64,000 nt of DNA. Source: Aggregatibacter sp. 2125159857. GTDB lineage: Bacteria; Pseudomonadota; Gammaproteobacteria; Enterobacterales; Pasteurellaceae. Under the pieces are notes generated by a model. That model ran no database searches and was not told the origin of the DNA. It saw nothing but the letters and a program-made list of their open reading frames with translations. Below, piece after piece: positions 49,699-59,862 of the stretch. The stretch is taken from the NCBI RefSeq assembly GCF_017798005.1, contig NZ_CP072548.1, positions 1,798,001-1,862,000 of the forward strand, in the 5' to 3' direction. Both the position numbers and the translations under genes were made by a program. The number at the start of each line of letters is the position of its first letter. Positions within the stretch are counted from its first letter, which is position 1.

Positions 49699-50820
49699 AT
49701 GGCAAAACAAGACTACTACGAACTTCTCGGCGTTTCTAAATCCGCTGATGAAAAAGAAATTAAGCGCGCCTATAAAAAGCTCGCGATGCAATATCACCCG
49801 GACAGAACCAAAGGGGATAAAGCGAAAGAAGAAAAATTTAAAGAAATTCAAGAAGCTTATGAAGTATTAAGCGATAAGCAAAAACGCGCTAACTACGATC
49901 AATACGGCCATGCCGCCTTTGAACAAGGTTTCGGTGCCGGCGGAGGCTTTAGTGGTGCGGATTTTGGCGATATTTTTGGCGATATGTTCGGGGATATTTT
50001 CGGTGGTGGCGGACGTGGTCGCCAACGTGTCGTGCGTGGCGATGACTTACGTTATGACCTAGAAATCACTCTTGAAGAGGCCGTCAAAGGCACGACCAAA
50101 GACATTAAAATTTATACCCTTGCGCCTTGTGATAGCTGCCACGGATCAGGCGCAGAAGCCGGTTCTAAAGTAGAAACCTGTCCACAATGTCACGGTTCCG
50201 GTCGTCTGCGTCGTCAACAAGGGTTCTTTATGACCGAAACCGTTTGTCCAACCTGTCATGGCAGCGGTAAGAAAATTGAGAAACCGTGTAAGGTTTGTCA
50301 CGGTGACGGCAGAGTGAATAAACCGAAAAACCTTTCCGTAAAAATCCCGGCAGGCGTGGACACAGGAAATCAATTACGCTTATCAGGAGAAGGTGCAGCA
50401 GGTGAAAACGGCGCACCGGCAGGCGATTTGTATGTGGTGATTCATGTAAAAGCACATCACATTTTTGAGCGTGATGGCAACAACCTTTATTGTGAAGTGC
50501 CGATTAGCTTCACCATGGCTGCTCTTGGTGGCGAAATTGAAGTGCCGACATTAGATGGACGCGTTAAATTAAAAATTCCGGAAGAAACCCAAACCGGCAA
50601 ATTGTTCCGTATGCGTGGCAAAGGCGTTACCTCACGTGGCGGTTACACCGGGGATTTAATCTGCCGAATTGTGGTAGAAACGCCGGTAAAACTCAACGAA
50701 GAGCAAAAAGCATTGCTACGCAAGCTTGAAGAAAGCTTAGAAGGACAAACTAAACAGCGCCCGAAATCCTCTAGTTTTTTAGACGGGGTAAAACGTTTCT
50801 TTGATGATTTAACGAAGTAA
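49699..50820 (+). CDS. dnaJ: DnaJ, Hsp40 co-chaperone
   Basis: 373 residues: J-domain (1-70) with the DnaK-activating HPD (YHPDRTKGD near residue 33), a Gly/Phe-rich linker (~75-110), four zinc-finger repeats ([32 protein letters not shown]; ~140-205) and the C-terminal substrate domain. It works with DnaK and GrpE. I see no clear sigma-32 promoter directly upstream, so heat-shock control here is open. Confidence 0.97.
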   Translation: MAKQDYYELLGVSKSADEKEIKRAYKKLAMQYHPDRTKGDKAKEEKFKEIQEAYEVLSDKQKRANYDQYGHAAFEQGFGAGGGFSGADFGDIFGDMFGDIFGGGGRGRQRVVRGDDLRYDLEITLEEAVKGTTKDIKIYTLAPCDSCHGSGAEAGSKVETCPQCHGSGRLRRQQGFFMTETVCPTCHGSGKKIEKPCKVCHGDGRVNKPKNLSVKIPAGVDTGNQLRLSGEGAAGENGAPAGDLYVVIHVKAHHIFERDGNNLYCEVPISFTMAALGGEIEVPTLDGRVKLKIPEETQTGKLFRMRGKGVTSRGGYTGDLICRIVVETPVKLNEEQKALLRKLEESLEGQTKQRPKSSSFLDGVKRFFDDLTK

Positions 50821-50853
50821 TGTCTATAAATAACGCTCATCAATAACGTTGAG

Positions 50854-50898
50854 AAGTGCGGTGAAAATTTAAGGTATTTTTTCACCGCACTTTTTTTA
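50854..50898 (+). terminator. Terminator of dnaJ, uptake-signal pair
   Basis: Perfect 14-bp stem AAGTGCGGTGAAAA / TTTTCACCGCACTT followed by TTTTT. Confidence 0.88.
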
Positions 50899-51047
50899 TC
50901 TTTTTTCCTTGTGTGTAACCTTGGCACCAATTTATACATTTTAATCAAGCAAATTTTTAGCTCACACAAAATTTCCTTTAATTAATAACCAGTTATTTAA
51001 TGTCAACTAAGCGACAAAAAAATATATTGCTTGAATTCTTCATTTCA

Positions 51048-51095
51048 ACACATTATCTTGTGCTCAATTTTTCAGCTTACAACTAGATGTTGTGT
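51048..51095 (+). promoter_or_regulatory. Two NrdR-type boxes upstream of nrdA
   Basis: ACACATTATCTTGTGC (51048-51063) and CAACTAGATGTTGTGT (51080-51095) both resemble the NrdR consensus ACACWATATATWGTGT. They start 32 bp apart, about three helical turns, the spacing expected for cooperative NrdR binding. The remaining leader (50899-51047) is AT-rich with no gene. Confidence 0.7.
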
Positions 51096-51127
51096 TTTGA
51101 GTCTGTCTTAAAGGAGTAGCGTCTTTC

Positions 51128-53398
51128 ATGAATAAAGCATTAATGGTCACCAAACGTGACGGCACATTGGAGCCGATTAACCTCGATAAAATCCACCGCG
51201 TGATTACGTGGGCCGCAGAAGGGCTGGACAATGTGTCCGTGTCGCAAGTGGAATTGCGTTCTCACATTCAGTTTTATGAAGGCATTCGTACCTCTGACAT
51301 TCACGAAACCATTATCAAAGCGGCTGCGGACTTAATCAACAAAGATTCACCGGATTATCAATACCTTGCCGCACGCCTTGCGGTGTTCCATTTACGCAAA
51401 AAGGCTTACGGCCATTTCGATCCACCGCGTTTATACGATCATGTGAAAAAACTCGTGCGCATGGGCAAATACGATCACGCCTTATTAGATGATTACACCC
51501 GTGAAGAATGGGACGAAATGGACGGTTTTATCGACCATTGGCGCGACATGACGTTCTCTTATGCAGCAGTGAAACAATTAGAAGGCAAATATTTAGTTCA
51601 AAACCGCGTGACCGGCGAGATCTACGAATCCGCACAATTCCTCTATTTATTAGTGGCGGCAAGTCTGTTCTCCAAATACCCGCAAGAAACCCGTTTGGAT
51701 TATATCCGTCGTTTCTATGACGCGACTTCTACCTTTAAAATTTCCTTGCCAACCCCAATCATGGCAGGCGTGCGTACACCAACCCGTCAATTCAGCTCTT
51801 GTGTGTTGATCGAGTGTGGCGACAGCTTGGATTCCATTAACGCCACCGCCTCTGCCATCGTGAAATACGTTTCTCAACGAGCCGGTATCGGTGTGAATGC
51901 CGGTGCGATTCGTGCGCTAGGTAGCCCAATTCGTGGCGGCGAAGCATTCCATACCGGTTGTATTCCGTTCTATAAATATTTCCAAACTGCCGTGAAATCT
52001 TGTTCTCAAGGTGGCGTGCGTGGCGGTGCGGCAACCGTGTATTACCCGATTTGGCACTTAGAAGTAGAAAGCCTGTTGGTGTTGAAAAACAACCGTGGCG
52101 TGGAAGACAACCGCGTGCGTCATATGGACTACGGCGTACAGCTGAACAAATTAATGTATCAACGCTTAATCAAAGGCGGTGACATCACCCTATTCAGCCC
52201 GTCCGACGTGCCGGGACTTTATGAAGCGTTCTTTGCGGATCAAGACAAGTTTGAAGAACTTTACGTACAATACGAGCAGGATCCGTCCATTCGTAAACGT
52301 ACCGTGAAAGCTGTTGAATTGTTCTCTTTATTAATGCAAGAACGTGCGTCCACCGGCCGTATTTACATTCACAACGTGGATCACTGCAATACCCACTCGC
52401 CGTTCGATCCAAGAGTGGCACCGGTGCGTCAATCCAACCTGTGCTTGGAAATCGCCTTACCGACCAAACCGTTAAGCCACATTAACGATGAACAGGGCGA
52501 AATCGCTCTTTGTACTCTTTCCGCCTTTAACTTAGGCAAATTGGACAACTTAGACGAGCTAGACAATTTAGCGGATCTTGCGGTGCGTGCATTAGATGCT
52601 TTATTGGATTACCAAGATTATCCGGTGATTGCGGCAAAACGCAGTTCCCTTGCCCGTCGTTCTTTAGGTATCGGCGTTATCAACTACGCGTACTACTTGG
52701 CGAAACACGGCGTGCGTTATTCTGACGGCAGCGCCAACGATTTAACCCACCGCACTTTCGAAGCCATTCAATATTACTTATTGAAAGCCTCCATGAACTT
52801 GGCGAAAGAACAAGGCGCGTGTGAATACTTCCACGAAACCACTTACGCACAAGGTATTTTGCCAATCGATACATACAAAAAAGACATCGACAGCTTAACT
52901 TCCGAGCCGTTACATTACGACTGGGAAAGCCTACGCCGCGATATCCAAGAATTCGGCTTGCGCAACTCTACCCTCACCGCCCTCATGCCGTCAGAAACAT
53001 CTTCTCAGATTTCCAACGCCACCAACGGTATCGAACCGCCACGTGGCCATGTGAGCGTGAAAGCCTCAAAAGACGGTATTTTGAAACAAGTGGTGCCGGA
53101 TTATGAAAACTTGGGTGAAAACTACGAATTGCTTTGGGACATCCCGGGCAACGACGGCTACTTGCACTTGGTCGGCATTATGCAAAAATTCGTGGATCAA
53201 GCGATCTCTGCCAACACCAACTACGATCCAAAACGTTTTGAAGACGGTAAAGTACCAATGAAAGTGTTGTTAAAAGATCTTTTAACCGCTTACAAATACG
53301 GCTTAAAAACCCTTTACTATCAAAACACCCGTGACGGTGCCGAAGACAGCCAAGAAGATTTAGATGATGGCTGTGCTGGTGGGGCGTGTAAGATTTAG
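51128..53398 (+). CDS. nrdA: NrdA, class Ia ribonucleotide reductase large subunit
   Basis: 756 residues. An N-terminal ATP-cone (residues ~4-95: VTKRDGTLEPINLDKI) gives allosteric control. The catalytic barrel has the active-site Cys in FSSCVLIECGDS and NLCLEIALPT near 433. The C-terminal swinging-arm cysteines are in DDGCAGGACKI. It reduces NDPs to dNDPs with the NrdB radical. AAAGGAG precedes the start. An unrelated small gene separates it from nrdB. Confidence 0.97.
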   Translation: MNKALMVTKRDGTLEPINLDKIHRVITWAAEGLDNVSVSQVELRSHIQFYEGIRTSDIHETIIKAAADLINKDSPDYQYLAARLAVFHLRKKAYGHFDPPRLYDHVKKLVRMGKYDHALLDDYTREEWDEMDGFIDHWRDMTFSYAAVKQLEGKYLVQNRVTGEIYESAQFLYLLVAASLFSKYPQETRLDYIRRFYDATSTFKISLPTPIMAGVRTPTRQFSSCVLIECGDSLDSINATASAIVKYVSQRAGIGVNAGAIRALGSPIRGGEAFHTGCIPFYKYFQTAVKSCSQGGVRGGAATVYYPIWHLEVESLLVLKNNRGVEDNRVRHMDYGVQLNKLMYQRLIKGGDITLFSPSDVPGLYEAFFADQDKFEELYVQYEQDPSIRKRTVKAVELFSLLMQERASTGRIYIHNVDHCNTHSPFDPRVAPVRQSNLCLEIALPTKPLSHINDEQGEIALCTLSAFNLGKLDNLDELDNLADLAVRALDALLDYQDYPVIAAKRSSLARRSLGIGVINYAYYLAKHGVRYSDGSANDLTHRTFEAIQYYLLKASMNLAKEQGACEYFHETTYAQGILPIDTYKKDIDSLTSEPLHYDWESLRRDIQEFGLRNSTLTALMPSETSSQISNATNGIEPPRGHVSVKASKDGILKQVVPDYENLGENYELLWDIPGNDGYLHLVGIMQKFVDQAISANTNYDPKRFEDGKVPMKVLLKDLLTAYKYGLKTLYYQNTRDGAEDSQEDLDDGCAGGACKI

Positions 53399-53410
53399 TT
53401 GAGGTATATT

Positions 53411-53728
53411 ATGAATGTAAAAATTGGTTGCCTAGATAAACAAGATGCAACTTTACGAAAGTTCTTAGAATATCTAAAGAATGCGCAAATTACTAATTTA
53501 AATTTTATACAAAATGATAATGAGCTAAAGCCTAGTGAGTTAATTGACTACACAGCAATGCTTGCAATAAGAGATATAAACAATATTTCTATTCTTTTAT
53601 CATACAGTGGTGATCTGACTCCTATACAAGATCGCATGATTGAGATGGAAATAAGAAATCATTGGAATAAATTTAAGACTAAAATGGCATACTCCGATAG
53701 CGCAAGCGTCCACGCTTGTGCTAAGTAA
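53411..53728 (+). CDS. Unknown 105-residue protein between nrdA and nrdB
   Basis: Starts MNVKIGCLDKQDATLRKFLE after a GAGG site seven bases upstream. The body looks like a soluble alpha/beta protein (ISILLSYSGDLTPIQDRMI as a strand-turn-helix). No signal peptide, membrane segment or motif I recognise. It is distinctly AT-rich compared with nrdA and nrdB, and the same orientation means it is probably read with them. The last ~12 codons (SDSASVHACAK) are translated from a copy of the palindromic repeat, so the native C-terminus may have been replaced. An unusual insertion in a normally tight operon. Confidence 0.6.
   Translation: MNVKIGCLDKQDATLRKFLEYLKNAQITNLNFIQNDNELKPSELIDYTAMLAIRDINNISILLSYSGDLTPIQDRMIEMEIRNHWNKFKTKMAYSDSASVHACAK
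53699..53722. repeat. Palindromic repeat, copy 3 (after nrdA)
   Basis: AGCGCAAGCG, TCCA, then CGCTTGTGCT: the reverse orientation of copies 1 and 2. It overlaps the end of the small unknown gene. Confidence 0.8.
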
Positions 53729-53738
53729 ATAAACTAAA

Positions 53739-53762
53739 GGCACAAGCGAAGACGCTTGCGCC
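53739..53762. repeat. Palindromic repeat, copy 4 (before nrdB)
   Basis: GGCACAAGCG, AAGA, then CGCTTGCGCC. It is inverted relative to copy 3, 16 bases away, so the pair could also form one long hairpin in the nrdA-nrdB mRNA. Confidence 0.8.
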
Positions 53763-53823
53763 AGAATGAAAAAACATTTTAAAAACTGACCGCACTTTAC
53801 TCATAAGATTAAAGGACAAAAAA

Positions 53824-54954
53824 ATGGCATACACCACTTTCTCACAAAACAAAAACGACCAGTTAAAGGAACCGATGTTCTTTGGTCAAAACGTTAACGT
53901 TGCGCGTTACGATCAACAAAAATATGAGACCTTTGAAAAGCTCATTGAAAAACAACTTTCCTTCTTCTGGCGTCCGGAAGAAGTGGACGTGTCACAAGAC
54001 CGTATCGACTACGCCGCGTTGCCTGAACATGAAAAACACATTTTCATCAGCAACTTAAAATATCAAACCTTGTTAGATTCCATTCAAGGCAGAAGCCCAA
54101 ACGTGGCGTTGTTGCCATTGGTATCGATTCCGGAATTGGAAACCTGGATCGAAACGTGGACGTTCTCTGAAACTATCCACTCTCGTTCTTACACGCACAT
54201 TATTCGTAACATTGTGAACGATCCGTCTATCGTGTTTGACGACATCGTGACCAACGAAGAAATCATCAAACGTGCACGCGATATTTCCTCTTACTACGAC
54301 GATTTAATTCGCGATAGCCAACTTTACAGCCTGTACGGCGAAGGCACTTACACCGTGGATGGCAAAGAATGTGTCGTCACCTTACGTAATTTGAAAAAAC
54401 AACTTTACCTTTGCCTAATGAGCGTGAACGCGCTTGAAGCTATTCGTTTCTATGTGTCTTTCGCCTGTTCCTTTGCCTTTGCTGAACGTCAATTAATGGA
54501 AGGCAATGCGAAAATCATTAAATTCATCGCTCGTGATGAAGCGTTACACTTAACTGGCACGCAGCACATTTTAAACATCATGGCGGCAGGTCAAGACGAT
54601 CCGGAAATGGCAGAAATTGCGGAAGAATGTAAACAAGAAGCCTATGATTTATTCTTAGCGGCAGCAGAACAGGAAAAAGACTGGGCGGATTATTTGTTCA
54701 AAGACGGTTCCATGATCGGCTTGAACCGAGACATTTTGGTGCAATACGTGGAGTACATCACCAATATCCGTATGCAGGCGGTCGGTTTGCCATTGCCATT
54801 CCAAGCACGTTCTAACCCGATTCCTTGGATCAACGCGTGGTTGGTTTCCGACAACGTACAAGTGGCGCCGCAAGAAGTGGAAGTGAGTTCTTATCTTGTG
54901 GGTCAAATTGACTCCAAAGTGGACACCAAAGATTTCGACGATTTCGATCTGTAA
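53824..54954 (+). CDS. nrdB: NrdB, class Ia ribonucleotide reductase small subunit
   Basis: 376-residue ferritin-like di-iron protein that generates the tyrosyl radical. Iron ligands and the radical Tyr lie in the conserved blocks [16 protein letters not shown] (near 118-133) and [16 protein letters not shown] (near 235-250). The C-terminal ~20 residues, ending DFDDFDL, bind NrdA. Separated from nrdA by 425 bases that hold a small gene and two palindromic repeats. Confidence 0.97.
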   Translation: MAYTTFSQNKNDQLKEPMFFGQNVNVARYDQQKYETFEKLIEKQLSFFWRPEEVDVSQDRIDYAALPEHEKHIFISNLKYQTLLDSIQGRSPNVALLPLVSIPELETWIETWTFSETIHSRSYTHIIRNIVNDPSIVFDDIVTNEEIIKRARDISSYYDDLIRDSQLYSLYGEGTYTVDGKECVVTLRNLKKQLYLCLMSVNALEAIRFYVSFACSFAFAERQLMEGNAKIIKFIARDEALHLTGTQHILNIMAAGQDDPEMAEIAEECKQEAYDLFLAAAEQEKDWADYLFKDGSMIGLNRDILVQYVEYITNIRMQAVGLPLPFQARSNPIPWINAWLVSDNVQVAPQEVEVSSYLVGQIDSKVDTKDFDDFDL

Positions 54955-54970
54955 TCTTTGATGTCGCTAG

Positions 54971-55028
54971 AAGTGCGGTGGATTTTTCGGGTGTTTTTAA
55001 ATGCCGATAAATTCTACCGCACTTTTTT
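54971..55028 (+). terminator. Terminator of nrdB, uptake-signal pair
   Basis: AAGTGCGGT (54971-54979) / ACCGCACTT (55016-55024) followed by TTTT. Confidence 0.82.
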
Positions 55029-55136
55029 ATTTATTCGCTCCCAAAATTGCAGAACATTCAAGCCATTTATTTGTCATAAGCATTACCGAAACTCGACGAG
55101 ATTTCGTGTTATTTGTTTTTAATTGGAGAAAATTGA

Positions 55137-56522
55137 ATGAAAAAACGCAATTTTGTTTTAACTAGTATTGCACTCGGATTAAGCGTATTAACTGCCCCGA
55201 TGATGAGCGTGGCAGAAACCCCAACAGAGGTGAGCGCCGGTCAAGTCATGCCAAGTTTGGCGCCTATGTTAGAAAAAGTGTTGCCTTCGGTGGTGTCCAT
55301 TTCTGTGGAAGGCAAACAAAAAAGCAATGCCGCTCAAATGGATGACGACATTCCGGAAGAATTTAAATTCTTTTTTGGTCCGGATATGTTCGATCGTGAT
55401 CGTGCACCACGCAACTTTAAGGGCCTTGGCTCAGGCGCAATTATTAACGCTGAAAAAGGTTATGTGTTAACCAATAATCACGTGATTAAAGATGCAGATA
55501 AAATTACCGTTCAGCTCCATGACGGTCGTGAATTTAAAGCGAAAGTCATCGGTGCCGATGAAATGTCTGATGTGGCACTCATTCAAGTGGAAAAACCTAA
55601 AAATCTGACCGCACTTAAACTCGCGGATTCCGACAAATTACGCGTAGGCGATTTCACCGTGGCTATCGGCAACCCATTCGGTTTAGGTCAAACCGTGACA
55701 TCGGGCATTGTATCCGCATTGGGTCGTTCCATGGGATCCGATAGTGGCACCTATGAAAACTACATTCAAACAGACGCAGCGGTTAACCGTGGTAACTCCG
55801 GCGGTCCGCTAATTAACTTAAACGGTGAATTAATCGGCATCAACACCGCCATTCTTTCCCCAAGCGGCGGCAATGCCGGTATTGCCTTTGCGATTCCAAG
55901 CAATATGGCCAATAATTTAGTACAACAAATTCTTGAATTCGGCGAAGTGCGTCGTGGTATGCTTGGTATTAAAGGTGGCGAATTAAATGCAGATTTAGCA
56001 CAAGCGTTTGATATTGAAGCGAAGAAAGGCGCTTTTATTAGTGAAGTGATGCCGGGTTCTGCTGCCGATAAAGCCGGCCTCAAAGCCGGTGATGTGATTA
56101 CCGCAATAAACGGTCAAACTATTTCCAGCTTTGCTGAAATGCGTGCCAAAATTGCCACGTCCGGTGCAGGCAAAGAAATTGATTTAACTTATTTGCGTGA
56201 CGGTAAATCAAATAACGCCAAAGTGACCCTTCAATCAGATGACCAAACGCAAACACGTGCCAATGGATTATTACCGGCGTTAGACGGTGCAGAGTTAAAT
56301 AACTATGACGAAAAAGGTGTGAAAGGTGTTGCTATCACCAAAATCAAACCAAATTCCCTTGCGGAACAACGCGGATTGAAATCCGGTGATGTGATCATTG
56401 GGATTAACCGTCAAAAAGTTGAAAACTTAGGTCAGTTACGCAAAATTTTAGAGAGTAAGCCATCGGCCATCGCCTTAAATATTATTCGCGGTGACAGTAA
56501 CTTCTATTTACTGGTTCAATAA
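55137..56522 (+). CDS. htrA: HtrA/DegP-DegQ family periplasmic serine protease
   Basis: 461 residues: signal peptide to about 26 (MSVAE), a trypsin-like domain with the catalytic triad in TNNHVIKDAD (His ~118), SDVALIQV (Asp ~147) and RGNSGGPLIN (Ser ~222), and two PDZ domains (~275-360 and ~380-461). It degrades or refolds damaged envelope proteins. The length is closer to DegQ than to DegP, which has a longer LA loop. Ends in a strong terminator. Confidence 0.94.
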   Translation: MKKRNFVLTSIALGLSVLTAPMMSVAETPTEVSAGQVMPSLAPMLEKVLPSVVSISVEGKQKSNAAQMDDDIPEEFKFFFGPDMFDRDRAPRNFKGLGSGAIINAEKGYVLTNNHVIKDADKITVQLHDGREFKAKVIGADEMSDVALIQVEKPKNLTALKLADSDKLRVGDFTVAIGNPFGLGQTVTSGIVSALGRSMGSDSGTYENYIQTDAAVNRGNSGGPLINLNGELIGINTAILSPSGGNAGIAFAIPSNMANNLVQQILEFGEVRRGMLGIKGGELNADLAQAFDIEAKKGAFISEVMPGSAADKAGLKAGDVITAINGQTISSFAEMRAKIATSGAGKEIDLTYLRDGKSNNAKVTLQSDDQTQTRANGLLPALDGAELNNYDEKGVKGVAITKIKPNSLAEQRGLKSGDVIIGINRQKVENLGQLRKILESKPSAIALNIIRGDSNFYLLVQ

Positions 56523-56538
56523 TCTCATTTCCATAAAT

Positions 56539-56562
56539 AAAGGGCGAATCTCTTCGCCCTTT
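56539..56562. terminator. Bidirectional terminator between htrA and ycaO
   Basis: Perfect 10-bp stem AAAGGGCGAA / TTCGCCCTTT with loop TCTC. Confidence 0.85.
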
Positions 56563-56627
56563 AAAATCGCATTAAAAAACCTTAGCAAAGCCAACGTTCA
56601 CAATCCACGAGATTTTCCCACCGCACT

Positions 56628-58391
56628 TTACTGCCAATTTTCACGTTTTGCCTTTTGCAATTTCGCATAAGCCGCCAATAATTTTTGATGTTCACTAAAG
56701 TTTGCAAGGGTTTCATCACTGGCAGGCAGGTTATAGAACGGATTGCCACCTTGAATCGCGCTCCACGCAAATGCCACGGCGTCTTTGCCATACATTTTTT
56801 CGAACACCATGCGATATTGCTGCGGATCACGTTGGCTATCCATAAACAATTCCAGACTATTGATTAAGCAGCGATAATAGTTAGCACGTTCTGCCGTGAA
56901 CACGGAACTGTTCATGTTATAGGTCCAGTTCGCCCAATCTAGAGCCATTTCCAAGTCGCCTAAGGCAAGATAAAGCATGGATTTTAATTCACCAATGCGC
57001 AAAGTTGTCCAACCACTGGCTTTCGGTGCCACGATGCCGATAAATTCACGTACGCGGGTAGCATCGTCAATGCCTTGCTCATCCAGTTCATCCAATAATT
57101 CTTGGTAGGTTTCTTGGTCGTGGTGGAAGTGCGGTAAATCCAACAGGATTTCGCGCCAGTCCATGCCCATGTTGCTGTTGGCGTAAATTAAGTCGTCTGC
57201 CGGATAAATATCGGACATGCCCGGCACGATAATGCGACAGGCATAAACACCTAAGTGGTTGTAGTCCATAATGTAAACGTCTTTCTTTTCTGCACGGAAA
57301 ATCGCCATCAGATTGTCGTATTCTTCATGGGTATCTTTGCCGGAAAAATTCCAATCGGCGAACCCATAATCCGGTGTGTCTTTGAATAAATCCCATGAAA
57401 TTAAACCGCTGGAATCAATAAAGTGGGTTTCCAAATTGGCGTGTTCGGCAACATCGTCATTGTTGAAAGATGGCGGAGAAAAAACATCCAAATCTTTTAA
57501 GCTACGACCTTGCAGGAGTTCAGTCACGGTGCGCTCTAACGCCACTTGGAATTTTGGATGTGCTCCGAAAGAAGCAAAGCAAGTGCCGTTAGTTGGGTTA
57601 AGCAAAATGACGCAAATCACCGGGTATTTGCCACCAAGAGAAGCATCATATGCCAAAATCGGGAAGCCTTCCTGTTCCAGCTTGTCAATCGCGGCTTGAA
57701 TCGATGGATAACGAGCCACCACCTCTTGCGGAATTAATGGCAAACTAATGGCTTCTGCGATGATTTTATTTTTCACATAGCGCTCAAACACTTCCGATAA
57801 TCCCTGCACGCGCGCTTCAAATTGGCTGTTGCCGGCGGACATCCCGTTGGAGACGTAGAGATTAGAAATAATGCTTTGTGGAATATAAACCGTTTGCTGG
57901 TCTGATTGACGCACATAAGGCAAAGCAACAATGCCACGCTCATAGTTGCCTGATTGCAAATCTACCAAAAGTTCTGGTGTCAGCTCCTGATTTGGATCGA
58001 AATGTTCGAATAAACGATCGTCTAAAATGCCTTGTGGCAACAACGCCTCGTCTTCAATCGGAAACCATTTTTCGTTCGGATAGTGCACAAAATCGCCATT
58101 GGCAATGTCTTGTCCTAAATAGAAATCCGTCCAGAAATAGTTAGTGGAAAGACGTTCAAAATATTCGCCGAGTGCTGATGCTAATGCGGCTTTCTTACTG
58201 GCGCCTTTGCCGTTAGAGAAACACTGTGGGCAGTCTTTATCACGGATGTGTACCGACCACACGTTCGGCACCGGGTTTAACCACGAGGCTTCTTCAATAT
58301 TAAAGCCAAGTGCGGTCAGTTTTTGCTGGAATTTTTCAATACTTTCCTCAAGAGCGGCATCTTTGCCGGGAATAAACGTTTGTTGAGTCAT
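56628..58391 (-). CDS. ycaO: YcaO, ribosomal protein S12 methylthiotransferase accessory factor
   Basis: 587-residue YcaO-domain protein. YcaO proteins activate peptide amide backbones with ATP; the E. coli member aids RimO-dependent beta-methylthiolation of S12. Visible blocks: KGASKKAALASALGEYFERL near 76-95 (ATP-binding Glu), SEVFERYVKNKIIAEA near 216 (second Glu-rich site) and a C-terminal TPR-like part. No precursor peptide, cyclodehydratase partner or export gene is nearby, so a natural-product cluster is unlikely. The start MTQQTFIPGKDAA at 58391 follows AGGAACAAC. Confidence 0.88.
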   Translation of the reverse strand: MTQQTFIPGKDAALEESIEKFQQKLTALGFNIEEASWLNPVPNVWSVHIRDKDCPQCFSNGKGASKKAALASALGEYFERLSTNYFWTDFYLGQDIANGDFVHYPNEKWFPIEDEALLPQGILDDRLFEHFDPNQELTPELLVDLQSGNYERGIVALPYVRQSDQQTVYIPQSIISNLYVSNGMSAGNSQFEARVQGLSEVFERYVKNKIIAEAISLPLIPQEVVARYPSIQAAIDKLEQEGFPILAYDASLGGKYPVICVILLNPTNGTCFASFGAHPKFQVALERTVTELLQGRSLKDLDVFSPPSFNNDDVAEHANLETHFIDSSGLISWDLFKDTPDYGFADWNFSGKDTHEEYDNLMAIFRAEKKDVYIMDYNHLGVYACRIIVPGMSDIYPADDLIYANSNMGMDWREILLDLPHFHHDQETYQELLDELDEQGIDDATRVREFIGIVAPKASGWTTLRIGELKSMLYLALGDLEMALDWANWTYNMNSSVFTAERANYYRCLINSLELFMDSQRDPQQYRMVFEKMYGKDAVAFAWSAIQGGNPFYNLPASDETLANFSEHQKLLAAYAKLQKAKRENWQ

Positions 58392-58465
58392 TGTTGTTCC
58401 TATTTTTGTGATGTAATCAGAGGTCATAAAAATCGTTGTTAAGTATTTCTTTCATGAAAACGATG

Positions 58466-59671
58466 TTAAATCGGTAATCCGGCCAGCACGGCATAGCCTT
58501 CTTGCATGCCATGCACGCGATAGTCTGTGTCAGCTTCAATAAACGCCGCTTGTCCTTGTTTTAAAGTGAGTTTTTGTTGTGTGGCTTCCAATGTCATTTC
58601 GCCTGCCATGACTAAGAGAATCGTGCCGTTTAAAGTGCGGTCGGAAATTTCGGTGTTTTTAGCATAAGGCATATTGCTCAAAGCAAAATCGGCAATGGCC
58701 GTCGGGTAGATGTAAACCTGATTTTGAGGTGCCGGCGCGATGATTTGAGGGACGATTTCGCTACAATCAATGATTTTCAGCAATTGTTCGATATCAACGT
58801 GTTTCGGCGTTAAACCGCCACGGATCACGTTGTCGGAACAGGCCATTAGTTCAATATTTTGTCCGCGTAAATACGCGTGCGGCACGCCGGCGGCTTGGAA
58901 AATCCCTTCGCCAACCTGCAAATTCACAATATTGAACAGGTAGAAACTCATTAAGCCGGCATCTAACCGGTCTCGGGAAATCTTCATGGCGTGTAATGTG
59001 TAAAGCACCCAGTAATCCGGATTTTGCATGGCAAGCTGGTTTTGCTCGTAAGCCTTTTGTTGCGCATCAATGATCGGCAACAGCCATTGTGCCAGCTGTT
59101 CCTGTTTTGCCAACATAATATCCGCATAAAAATCCGCTAAACTCTGTGAGGCCAATTTTGTTGCCAGTTCCGTAAGTGACGGGCGTTGGCGTAGGGTTTC
59201 GAGAATTTTGGCTTTGGTTTTAAAACCATGTAAAAGCCAAAAATCGGACAGCGCAATCATCATTTCCGGCTTGTGGTTATCATCTTTATAAGTGCGTTTG
59301 GGATCGTTCAACGCAATGCCTGCCGCATTTTCCTGCGCAAAGCCAATTTCAGCTTGTTCTTTGGTTGGGTGTAACTGGATGGAAAGGGGATTCGCAACGT
59401 CTAAAATTTTCAGTAAATAAGGCAAATTGTTACCCCATAATTGACGGCTTTGGCGGCCAAGTGCGGTGGGATTTTGATGTAAAAAATCCAGTAACGACAG
59501 TTCGCCATCGGCGGTGATTAACTGTGATGGCGCAGAAGGGTGTGAGCCAAGCCAATATTCGGCATAATGCGCTTGCGTTTTTGTAATATGCAAGAAGTCC
59601 GGAAGATACTGGTTACCCCCCCACGCGTAATATTGAAGACTCCCGTTCAGGGGATAAATGCCTGCCATCAT
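58466..59671 (-). CDS. manA: ManA, mannose-6-phosphate isomerase (type I)
   Basis: Zinc-dependent enzyme of 401 residues that interconverts fructose-6-phosphate and mannose-6-phosphate. Zinc site: QLHPTKEQAEIGF near 104 and HKPEMMIALSDFWLLHGF near 133. A later block is IELMACSDNVIRGGLTPKHVD near 279-299 (active-site Arg in RGGLT). The start MMAGIYPLNGSLQYYAWGG lies at 59671; the long upstream open frame has no ribosome site. Confidence 0.93.
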   Translation of the reverse strand: MMAGIYPLNGSLQYYAWGGNQYLPDFLHITKTQAHYAEYWLGSHPSAPSQLITADGELSLLDFLHQNPTALGRQSRQLWGNNLPYLLKILDVANPLSIQLHPTKEQAEIGFAQENAAGIALNDPKRTYKDDNHKPEMMIALSDFWLLHGFKTKAKILETLRQRPSLTELATKLASQSLADFYADIMLAKQEQLAQWLLPIIDAQQKAYEQNQLAMQNPDYWVLYTLHAMKISRDRLDAGLMSFYLFNIVNLQVGEGIFQAAGVPHAYLRGQNIELMACSDNVIRGGLTPKHVDIEQLLKIIDCSEIVPQIIAPAPQNQVYIYPTAIADFALSNMPYAKNTEISDRTLNGTILLVMAGEMTLEATQQKLTLKQGQAAFIEADTDYRVHGMQEGYAVLAGLPI

Positions 59672-59862
59672 GTATTCTCGTTTAGCGTTGCGTTGCCTAA
59701 AATAAAGGCGACATTTTAGCATATTCTTCCGCTTAGCTGTTGCGATATACAGGCTTTTTTTATACATTTAGCCCTATCTAAAATTTCTTTTTAATCGCGA
59801 TTGTCGCGTTTATTTGATGAAATTTTAGATAACGAAACACATTAACTTAACAAGAGGTGTAC

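Noticed and set aside
56628..58391. YcaO as part of a RiPP (thiazole/oxazole peptide) cluster
   Set aside because: No precursor peptide, cyclodehydratase partner, dehydrogenase or exporter lies nearby; length and motifs match the stand-alone housekeeping YcaO.
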